Shown piece after piece: positions 54,548 through 62,836 of a stretch of 64,000 nt of DNA. The stretch comes from Pelagophyceae sp. CCMP2097 (lineage: Eukaryota; Sar; Pelagophyceae). Numbering within the stretch: position 1 is the stretch's first letter; the number at the start of each line of letters is the position of its first letter. The notes under the pieces were generated by a model, which was not told the origin of the DNA, searched no databases, and saw only the letters and a program-made list of their open reading frames with translations. The stretch is taken from assembly GCA_026770575.1 (NCBI GenBank), contig MU657186.1:81672-145671 (forward strand). The letters run 5' to 3'. A program made the position numbers and the translations under genes.

Positions 54548-55705
54548 TTACGAGACGTCTGCTACAACGTTGAAGGAAAGCGATATTCGCGCGTTACCCT
54601 GCGGCGTGCCCGGCGCCATTGGGAGCACGGCGTGCTTGAGACCTCCCGGGAAAAACAAAAGGAGGCCCGTCCGCGGGCGCACGACTCCGTAGGCGCAATG
54701 GCCCTTTGCAACCGCGCCGGCCTCGGGAGCGGCGAGGCTGCAGCCCTGCGTCGAGTCGAGCATGAAGGCCAGGCTCCCGCTCTCGCCGTCGGCCGCGCCG
54801 CCGTCGGCCGCGAGGCTGCCGCTCTCGCCGTCCGGGACCCCGTCGCCGTCGTGTGCCCCGCCGGGGTAGTAGACGCCGCTGAACGCGGCGGGGCGGTGGT
54901 CGTGGAGCGCGTTGTGGTGCGAATCTCCGCGGTTCACGTTGAACCACGAATGCACGACTCTTCGCTTCAAGAGCTTCGACCCTGCGGGGAACGGCGGCAG
55001 AGCCTGCGCCGCTGCCGAAATCAGAGTGCGCAGCTCGAGGATGGACTGCGGCACCTCCTCTTGAGACAGCGACACCGTCCTCCGTCGAGAGAGCCGCGGC
55101 GGGGCGTGGAGACCACCTGCGTCGGCGCCGCGCGAGTCGCCTCCTCGCTCGTCGTCGGACGAGTCGTCGGGCGAGTCGTCGGGGAATTCGTCTTCGGGCG
55201 AGTCGTCGGGGAATTCGTCTTCGGGCGAGTCGCCGTCGGACGAGTCATCTTCTTGCGTGTCTTGTGAGTCGTCGTCGGTGGTGGCGTCGGCCGCGTCGTC
55301 ACGAGCGTCGGGGACGTCGCAGCGGAGGACATCTCGATCCGAATGAAATCCGCCGCGGTTCGACGCGGCGAGGCCATCGTCCAAAGCCTCGAGGCGCAGC
55401 GCCTCGCTTTGGAGAGCCGCGTCGCGGAGCGCGCGCGCGCCGCCGTTTTTTGCGACGCAAAACGCCCACACCGCCGTTTGCGCCGTCTTGCCCGTTTCCA
55501 CGGAGACGCTCGGGGCCAGCATCATGCCGCAGACCGTCGTCGGCGCCGCGTGCGAATAAGTGAAAGAGTGCGCCGCTTCGAAGCCGGCGGGGACGTCCAT
55601 CTCGCGGCGGTCGGCGAATTTGCGGTCGTACGTCGCCGCGAAGCCGAGCAGGCTCAGCGGCGCATCGCGCGCCCCGCGCAGCGCCGCCTCGGACGCCTCG
55701 GACAT
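54548..55705 (-). CDS. putative 2-oxoglutarate/Fe(II) oxygenase with acidic insert
   Basis: Single exon of about 385 aa from ATG 55705 (MSEASEAALRGARDAPLSLL). A central insert is Asp/Glu/Ser-rich with tandem copies of SPEDEFPDD. The C-terminal 150 residues carry SWFNVNRGDSHHNALHDHRP, AAFSGVYYPGG, LLLFFPGGLKHAVLPMAPGT and ARISLSFNVVADVS. This is the pattern of the 2OG-FeII_Oxy_5-type family: His region before SGVYY, FPGxLxHxVxP with the distal His, and R-x-S-x-S-F-N. It probably hydroxylates a protein or small molecule; the substrate is unknown. A second internal duplication (GVPDGESGSLAADGGAADGE) sits between the two motif groups. Confidence 0.7.
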   Translation of the reverse strand: MSEASEAALRGARDAPLSLLGFAATYDRKFADRREMDVPAGFEAAHSFTYSHAAPTTVCGMMLAPSVSVETGKTAQTAVWAFCVAKNGGARALRDAALQSEALRLEALDDGLAASNRGGFHSDRDVLRCDVPDARDDAADATTDDDSQDTQEDDSSDGDSPEDEFPDDSPEDEFPDDSPDDSSDDERGGDSRGADAGGLHAPPRLSRRRTVSLSQEEVPQSILELRTLISAAAQALPPFPAGSKLLKRRVVHSWFNVNRGDSHHNALHDHRPAAFSGVYYPGGAHDGDGVPDGESGSLAADGGAADGESGSLAFMLDSTQGCSLAAPEAGAVAKGHCAYGVVRPRTGLLLFFPGGLKHAVLPMAPGTPQGNARISLSFNVVADVS

Positions 55706-55996
55706 CGTCGTCGAACGCGCACTTCCGGAAATCGAAGACGTCACTGCAGATCACCGCGAAGAAGTCCCCTTCACAAAGCGGAACAAAGAAGGCCCTTTCC
55801 GGGATTAGAGTCAATTTATAGGTTCCGGGAGAGGCCTTTCCGGGAGAGGCATCTGGCTGGAATCGGCGCGCCACAGTCCCTTGCTTCCTTAGAATCCACC
55901 CTCGACGAGGGGCCTGGTCGCAGGCGTGGTATTATTAAGTGCACCGGAGGAGCGTCTATCGACGTCGGCTGCCGCGGGGAGGCGGTTTGTCCGGCG

Positions 55997-57507
55997 TCAG
56001 ACCGATGCCAGGTACTTTTCTAGGTTGTAGTACTTGGATTTGAACGAGTACTCGTGGACGTTGACCTAGGTGGACGGATCACCCGAGTTTCGCGTCGCCT
56101 TTGGCGTACAACCCCTGACTGCCGCTCGAAACGAGCGGTTTTCCATCATCTTTCGGCGCGGCGGCTGGCCACGCGCACGCCGGGCTCTGGCCCGGTGGCC
56201 GACGCGGTGGAGACGACAGTGGTCTGGTGCTCCTCGTCTGGCTCCTCCTCCTCCTCGGAGGACTCGGCTCCCTTTTCGTCCGACATGTCCTCGACGATGG
56301 GCTGGTCATCTTCGTCGTCTGAAACATCATCGTCGTCCTTTGGCTTCGCGCCGGCGTCCTTCGAAGTGATCTTGGCCGTGCAGTTCGACGACGTGGCTCC
56401 GGTGAGATGCAAATCCACTTTGGCGTCGATGAGCGCTCTCGCCCAGCGCCGCTTCTCCGTTTCCGCAGACGCGGGCAGCGCCGCGTCGACGCTTTCCGAC
56501 GACGCGTCCGCCGGGAAGACGATGGGCTTGTGCGAGATGAGGAAGACCTTGGCGCCGCCGACCTTTGTGATTTCAAACTCCTCGTCGATCCACCTCTGCT
56601 GAAGCGCCGCTCGAACGGGGTCCATCAAAGGCCGCGAGAGAAGCGGCGAGTTCAAAACGAGGAATCGGGCCCCTTTGCACCAAAACGAGTACCACGAAGC
56701 GCCGAAGCGATTCTCGTAGTCGGCCACCGAACTCGACGCGCTTTCGGAGAGGCCGGCCTCGGCGTCGCCGCAACAGTACATCACCGGAATGGACTCCGAC
56801 ACCCGCGCCATGGTCCGTCGGAACAGGTCCAGCTGCAAGCCGTAGCCCTCTTCGCCAAACCGGGCCACGGTGAACTCGCCCGAGACGACGACAAAGGGCG
56901 GCCGCACGCGGTTCACCGCGGAGATCGTCAGCCGCAGCTGCTCCACGGCCGCGCCGGCGGGGTCGTCGCTGACGCGCGGCGCGGCCACGTGCGAGAAGGA
57001 AAACGACTCCTCGAAGCGGCCCTGGGACTCGTGCGTGTGCCCGAGGTACGTGCGAGTGCACGCGTCCGCGCGGGAACCTACGCCTTTTTCAAAACGCCGG
57101 TTTCAAAAGGGCCTCTTTCAAAAAATCACGCACATCGCGCGGTGATGGCCGAGTCGAAGAAGAGGCGGAAGCAGCGCATGTCGTGGAGCGCGCCCGTGCG
57201 CGAGAGGTACTGCATGGCCGTGGCTCGCTCGTGCGCATTCAGGCTCGGCGAACCGGATACGCTCCGCGCGGCGGGCGCCAGCCTCTTCTCCGTGTAGTCC
57301 GCCGTCGCCGCGTGCTCGGAAACGGCGCGCAGCGCGAGCTCGCCGAGGCGCGGCACGACGACGGCGGGGCGCGAGGCGAGCAGCTCGCCGGGCGCGAGGC
57401 CCGCGTAGACCTATCAAAGCGAGGTATTGAGCGTGGCGTACCGTACGATGGCGCTGCCGCAACGCCCGTCGGGGGGCGTCTTTCTCCAGCGTTGACCGAG
57501 CGCTCAC
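55997..57507 (-). CDS. CPPED1-like calcineurin-fold protein lacking metal ligands
   Basis: The body matches the CPPED1 (CSTP1) phosphatase family: EQLRLTISAVNRVRPPFVVV, SIPVMYCCGDAEAGL, RFGASWYSFWCKGARFLVLN and QQRWIDEEFEITKVGGAKVF. C-terminal parts are PLVSSGSQGLYAKGDAKLG and VNVHEYSFKSKYYNLEKYLA SV before the stop at 55997. The metal-binding motifs are lost: GD becomes GE, GNHD becomes GDAE and GHxH becomes GATS. So it is probably a pseudophosphatase. A Glu/Asp-rich loop (about 56210-56330) interrupts the last third. An N-terminal region of about 100 residues (MSARSTLEKDAPRRALRQRH, VYAGLAPGELLASRP, SLNAHERATAMQYLSR) is joined by an intron 57411-57440 or so; it could belong to a separate gene. 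The last two exon joins are not exact. Confidence 0.6.
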
Positions 57508-57514
57508 GAGACTC

Positions 57515-59009
57515 TCACGGTTGCCGATGGACGCGGTTTCCCACGGGCGCGAGCCACGGGTGGTCCCTCAAAGCCTTGATGTTCTTCTCGCCCGCGCCGA
57601 GCCGATTTGCAGGATCCAGCCGGACGGTCTGGCGGACGAAATCGCCGACGGGTGCGGTCGCGAGGCACTCTGGGAGCTTGAGCTCCACATTTGCGTGCTT
57701 GATGCGGAGAAAGCACAAGTAAGGAGATGCGGCTTTAAAGGGCGACGTCCCGGCCAAAAGCTGGTGCGCCACGATGCCGGCGGCCCAGATGTCGGCCTCG
57801 TAGGAAGCGGGCGGCTTGGAATTCACCATCTCCGGCGCCATAAACTCGGGCGTGCCCGCAAACTCGGGCCCGTTCAGGTCAGTCTCGATCAAGTCCTTGC
57901 ACGTCCCAAAGTCGATCACCTTTAAATGGCCCGAACCGGTGAGCATCATGTTCTCCGGTTTGATGTCCCTGTGCACGATGCCCAAAGAGTGCATGAATTC
58001 CAGCGCTTCCACGAGTTGCGCCATCCAAAACTTGGCCAAAGAATCGTGGGTAGGCAGCATCTTCGTCCCGTCGCCCTTCTTGGAAGCCAGCCTGGCCCAG
58101 AGCTCGCCGCCCTCGCAGAGCTCTTGCATGTAGAATAAGGTCGAGTAGTCTTGAAACGTCCCAAACATGTTCACAATGTTCGGATGCCCGGCGAGCTTGT
58201 TCAGCACCCTCTTCTCCATCTGAATCTCGTTGTGCACGTTCGGGTGCCGCTTCTTGATCTTATCGACGGCGGATTTTTGGATCAGTTTGAGGGCAAAGAC
58301 CTTGCCGTCCGACTTGCGGACGGCCCGGACGATTTCAGAGTAGTTGCCAGTACCCAGCTCCTCCAAAACGTCAAAGTGCCTGATGCTCGGCGCGCCCGCC
58401 GCGACAGCCTTGCGTTCCAAAACGGCGATTCGGAGCTTCTTCAGTTCGGCTTGAGCCCACCGGTCCATCTGCCGTTCCGCCAGCTCCTCGCCCTGAACAA
58501 GAACCTCGTCCGCCGCGTTGAACTCGCGGTTCGCGTCTAAAGCCTGGCCCTTGCGGTAGTACGCCTTTATGTAATTCGAATCCAGGTCCAAGGCCTATCC
58601 ACGCGGCGAGTCCGGCCAACTTGCGATTCGACAAGACTTTCGATTCGAAGAACACTGTATTCACGGACCTTTTGCGCGTCGTCGACTGCCTTTTTGTACT
58701 TTCCAATCTTGATTAACGCCAGCGCGCGGTTCGAGTAGAGGACCTGCGTCGCGTTCAAAGTTCAAAGTTCAAAAATCCATGCACACACACGCGCGTTTGC
58801 AAGGGCACGACCCGTGGACGTCCCCTTTGGAGACTTTGACAAGGCACGGCCACGATCGGGACGCCGCTGCAAAAGACCGGCGTCTCTTTGATCGCAACGG
58901 CCTCGGTGTAGCGGCTCACGGCTTCGTAGTACCGCCCTTCCGTCAAAGCCTCGTTGCCCTCGGCCTTCAGAGCCTCCATCTGCGCCACAACCGCGTCGGG
59001 CTGCTCCAT
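57515..59009 (-). CDS. TPR plus PDK1-like AGC protein kinase
   Basis: ATG 59009 (MEQPDAVVAQMEALKAEGNE) starts three TPR motifs spread over three exons: ALTEGRYYEAVSRYTEAVAI, VLYSNRALALIKIGKYKKAV and LDLDSNYIKAYYRKGQALDA. The last exon has a complete kinase: EELGTGNYSEIVRAVRKSDG, VFALKLIQKSAVDKIK, GIVHRDIKPENMMLTGSGHL, VIDFGTCKDL, FAGTPEFMAPEMVNSKP and a subdomain XI region RLDPANRLGAG. Catalytic residues are intact. The DFGT motif and the linker sequence are PDK1-like; there is no C-terminal PH domain, the frame ending 12 residues after DHPWLAP. The gene is divergent from P5CS with 85 bases between the ATGs. Confidence 0.8.
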
Positions 59010-59094
59010 CGCCCGCGTCCGGCCTGGCGCACCGACCCGCGGATCGAAGAGACGATCGCCAAAGGACCATACCGGCGAAAGAGCGGACGGCAGC
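59010..59094. promoter_or_regulatory. 85-base divergent promoter region (kinase / P5CS)
   Basis: The only non-coding DNA between two divergent start codons. It must hold both core promoters unless the 5' ends overlap. No TATA box is visible. Confidence 0.5.
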
Positions 59095-61603
59095 ATGCGG
59101 CGCGACGAGCTCAAGAATGCTCGTGAGTGGCTGCGCGCGCGTTGTATGCGCCGGACCGCTCCCGCGCAGAGCGCATCGTCATCAAGATGGGCACATCCGT
59201 CGTGAATAACCCAGGTCAGCCCATCTTTTCCCTCTCCCGAAAACGCTCTCCGAATATATACGGACGATCGCAGATGGGACGCCGAGCCTCGTGCGGCTCT
59301 CCGGGGTCGTGGAGCAGATCGCCGCGCTGATGCGCGAGGGCAAAGAGGTGCGTCGCGGCGGACCTTTGGAACTGCAACTTGCGTCTTCGCACGCGTCTTC
59401 GACCGCCAGGTGATCCTCGTCACGAGCGGCGCCGTGGGCTGCGGCCGGTCGCGGCTGCGCAAGCACCTCTTGCTGAACCGCAGCCTGCGCGACACGCTCG
59501 CCGCCGACGGCGACCTCGCCATGTCCGGCAAGCAGTGAGTTGCTCCCAAACGGGTCCATCGGCGCGGACACGTTGGAGCATCTGCTGGTGGCGTCGTGAT
59601 TAGGCCTCGTGACGTGGCGGCGGAATCCAGGTACAACGCGGCGGCGGCCGCCGCGGGCCAGTTTTCGCTCATGTCGCTGTGCGTCGCGTGCCCTTGAAGC
59701 GACGGTTGTTTGAAGGACGAGTAGGTACGAGACGCTCTTCGCGACGTGCGGCGTGGGCGCGTCCCAGTTCCTGGTGACGCAGACGGCGTTCACGGAAGAG
59801 GCTCTGCGCAAGAATTTGGAGTACTCGATCCAGACCATTCTTGGAATCGGCATGATCCCGATCATCAACGAGAACGACGCCGTCAGCGGCAACCAGGGTT
59901 ACGCCGGCGTCCCCTCTGGATGCTTCTCGGACAACGACGGCCTCGCAGCGCACGTCTGTCATCTCCTCGGCGCGTCTGTGCTCCTCATCCTGACCGACGT
60001 CGCGGGCTTGTACGACCGGCCGCCGGACAAGGAGGGCGCTCGCGTGGTGCACTCGAGCGGCCCGGGCGACAACTTTGACTTTGGGCCCGTCTCGGCCGGC
60101 GGCCGCGGCGGCATGGAGTCCAAAGTCACCTCGTCATTACAAGCCTTAGAGTTCGGCGCCGACGCCGTCGTCCTCGCCAGCGGCATGGAGCCAAACGTCG
60201 TCGCTCGCGTGCTGGCCGGCGAGGAGATGGGGACCATGTTCAGTAAGGGCGTGGAGCGGACGTCGCTCTCGCGCCTCGAGGACGCGGCCAAGGCGGCGCG
60301 CGGCGCGCGGGCGGCGCAGCGCGTGCTGCAGGCTCTAGACGGCGCCGAGCGGTCGGCGATCTTGACGGCGGTGGCGGACGCTGTGCAGGCGAACTTGGCG
60401 ACTATTTTGGAGGCCAACGCGTTGGACGTTGCCGCCGCCGACTCCGTCGCGGGAAATATCGCGCCGGCGCTGCGGCAGCGTTTGGGCCTCACGGCTTCCA
60501 AGCTCGCGACGGTCGTCGAGGGCCTTCGCGCGCTGGCGGCGTCCACGGATCCGGTGGACGCCATTTTACAGCGCCGAGAGTTGGCAGACGGCCTCATCTT
60601 AGAAAAGCGGTCGACGGCCCTCGGCGTCATCTGCGTCGTCTTCGAGGCGCGGCCCGAGGCGCTTTTGCAGATCGCGGCCCTGGCTCTCCGCGCCGGCTGC
60701 GCTTTACTCTTAAAGGGCGGGAGCGAGGCGAAAAGGTCAAACGCCTGCCTCGCCGAAATCGTCCAGGCCGCAGTCGTCAAGGCGTCGCAGGGCCGCGTCG
60801 CTGCGGCAGCCGTGACGCTTTTGGAGGACCGCGACGCTCTGTGGTCTTTGCTCGAGTCGCCCGAGGCTTCGTCCCTCATCGACCTCGTCGTGCCGCGGGG
60901 AAGCGGCCAACTCGTTAAGAAGATCCAGCGCGCGACGCGCGTGCCCGTCCTCGGCCACGCCGACGGCATCTGCCACGTTTTTGTCGACGCGGAGGCGGAC
61001 CCGGCAAAGGCCGCCTTCATCGTCGTCGACGCCAAGACAGACTACCCAGCCGCGTGCAACGCCGCCGAGACGGTGCTCCTCCACGCCCGCACGTTGGAAA
61101 ACGGCACCGCCGCTTTTGTGCTCGAGGCGCTGCAATCTGCCGGGGTGGCCGTGCACGCCGGGCCGCGCGCGGCGAAGCTTGCCCTCTTTCAAAATTTTAA
61201 TTTTCCGGCGGTCGAGTCGTTGCACATCGAGTACGGCACTTTGGCGTGCGCCGTGGAAGTCGTGGATGATGTGGACGCGGCGTGCGACCACGTGAACCTT
61301 TTCGGCTCTTCGCACACGGAATGTATCGTGACGGAAGACGCCAAAAACGCAGCCACCTTCTTCAAGCGCGTCGACTCGGCGTGCGTCTTCCACAACGCCT
61401 CGACGCGCTTCGCAGACGGCTTCCGCTTCGGCCTCGGCGCCGAGTTGGGGATATCCACGGGCCGCATCCACGCCCGCGGGCCCGTCGGCGTCGAAGGATT
61501 CCTGACGACCAAGTGGCACCTCCGCTCAAACGACTTCCATACCCAGACCCAGTTCGGCGCCGGCGACAAGGCCTACACGCACCGCGAGCTCAAGCTGGAA
61601 TAG
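59095..61603 (+). CDS. ALDH18A1: delta-1-pyrroline-5-carboxylate synthase (P5CS)
   Basis: Bifunctional enzyme of proline (and ornithine) synthesis. The glutamate 5-kinase half, in small exons, reads RAERIVIKMGTSVVNNPG, VILVTSGAVGCGRSRL, GMIPIINENDAVSGNQ, FSDNDGLAAHVCHLLGASVL and LILTDVAGLYDRPP, with GGRGGMESKV. The gamma-glutamyl phosphate reductase half lies in one long last exon: LADGLILEKRSTALGVICVV, FEARPEALLQIAALALRAGC, LLLKGGSEAKRSN, VPVLGHADGICHVFVDAEA and TDYPAACNAAETVLLHARTL, whose Cys is the catalytic one. Both active sites look intact. ATG 59095 starts MRRDELKNAREWL. About six introns, all short, lie before 59730. No plastid or mitochondrial pre-sequence is evident, so it is probably cytosolic. 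Confidence 0.93.
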
Positions 61604-61813
61604 ACCGCCAGCCGCCTCTGGAGAAAGGGCCGCCGATTCAAATTGATTCAATCACTCACACGAGCAAACTGTTTTAACAGCCGATTTGACCGACCGCTGC
61701 CGAGCGACTTTTGGCCTTCGCGACGATCGCCCAAGCTCTGGGGCGCTTGGCCACTCCCGAGAGCTCGCCTCTAGAGGAAACCCGTAGATCAATCAATCAA
61801 TCAATCAATGAGT

Positions 61814-61823
61814 TACAATTGTA
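61814..61823. promoter_or_regulatory. 10-base palindrome TACAATTGTA, copy 4
   Basis: 229 bases upstream of the ATG at 62043, similar spacing to copies 1 and 2. Confidence 0.4.
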
Positions 61824-61927
61824 CCCATAAAATTTGTAGCTGGGGTCCAGGGGCTTTTCTTGGAACGAGTTGATCTCGTGGGGAGCACGGGTTTCGAGTC
61901 AGTGCCAGTGCCACTGGGGTCGTAGAT

Positions 61928-61950
61928 ATCGCCGAAACATATTCGGCGAT
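61928..61950. promoter_or_regulatory. inverted repeat ATCGCCGAA-ACATA-TTCGGCGAT
   Basis: Perfect 9-base arms and a 5-base spacer, 93 bases before the ATG at 62043. The same core occurs as an inverted repeat at 15868-15884 and singly at 11664-11673; a variant lies at 1191-1197. Confidence 0.45.
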
Positions 61951-62042
61951 ACTTCGACACAGCTTTCGGCGCCGACGGAGCCGTCGTGCGGCCGCCGCGG
62001 AGGCCACAACAGAGGTGGCGCCGGGTCTTGGGGACGTGTAGG

Positions 62043-62792
62043 ATGCGCTCCTTCCTCTTCCTCCACGCTTTTCTGCGCCTCGGGACGTGCAGCGGACTGC
62101 ATGCTCCGACCCCGGGCGCCTTCCCCAGCGGCGGCAGAAGCAAGCCGACTGCGTTTGAGCGCGACGGCGGCGTGGCGTACGTGGCGCACTTTTTGTCGCA
62201 GGCCGACTTTGGAATTGTGCAGCGCGAGCGCTCTAAGATGCAAAAGCAGCTAAAGCCGGAGCAAAACGCCTTTGCGACCAAACGGCTCTGCGCTACCGTG
62301 CCGCGCGCGTCGCCCCTGTCAGAAATCTTCTCGGCGGACCGCGTCGTGCAACGCCTCAACAAGCTCACGGGGCTGGAGCTACGACCTGAGGGCGACGCCG
62401 TGCCGCTCGAGCTGCGCCTTTACGGAGCGGGGGCGTTCATGGAGTGGCACGTCGACGATTGCCTCTTGCCGGGCAACCAGGTGGAAGTCGTCTACACGGT
62501 CGACAACGACTCGGACAGCAAGACGCAGTGGCTCGTCCAAGGCGCTGTCGTGGAGGAGCAAACGGAGCCCAACTCGGTCGTCATCATCATGGCAAACGGC
62601 CCGCAGCACCAGGTCCGTTGACGACCCTCCCGCCTCGCCCGAGAGATGCCGCTGCAGGTGACGCCGCTGCGCCGCGGATCGCGCAGCATCATAAAGGCCG
62701 TCTTCTCGGACCGCGCCGCTCTCGTCGACGGCGCTCCCGCAGACGCGCCCGCCGCGCCGCCGACCGCACCGCGCAAGGGGAAACGACGATAA
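62043..62792 (+). CDS. 2OG-Fe(II) oxygenase-like secreted or plastid protein
   Basis: Two exons, 62043-62612 and 62658-62792, with a 45-base intron. The N-terminus MRSFLFLHAFLRLGTCSGLH is a signal peptide, followed by a Pro/Gly/Ser-rich stretch, so the protein enters the secretory route or a complex plastid. The core is double-stranded beta-helix-like: ELRLYGAGAFMEWHVDDCLL with the HxD pair, VVYTVDNDSDSKTQWLVQG, NSVVIIMANGPQHQVTPLRR with the distal His, and GSRSIIKAVFSDR with the 2OG-binding Arg/Ser. Length about 233 aa. Substrate unknown. It converges with the MYND gene (44 bases between stops). Confidence 0.7.
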
Positions 62793-62836
62793 CGCGCCCC
62801 GGCGGTCCATAACGTCGGCGTTGGAAAAGAGAGTTG

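Larger units (their letters stand above)
61604..62042. other. intergenic/promoter stretch before the 2OG-type gene
   Basis: Contains an (ATCA)n microsatellite at 61788-61809, the palindrome TACAATTGTA at 61814-61823 and an inverted repeat of ATCGCCGAA at 61928-61950. No coding frame with motifs. Confidence 0.5.

Noticed and set aside
55980..56130. A 17-base intron GTGATCCGTCCACCTAG in the CPPED1-like gene
   Set aside because: It has GT-AG ends, but removal does not restore the frame into VNVHEYSF; a one-base error or another donor is more likely.
59182..61519. Minus-strand frames opposite P5CS
   Set aside because: Antisense of a well-conserved enzyme; no own motifs.
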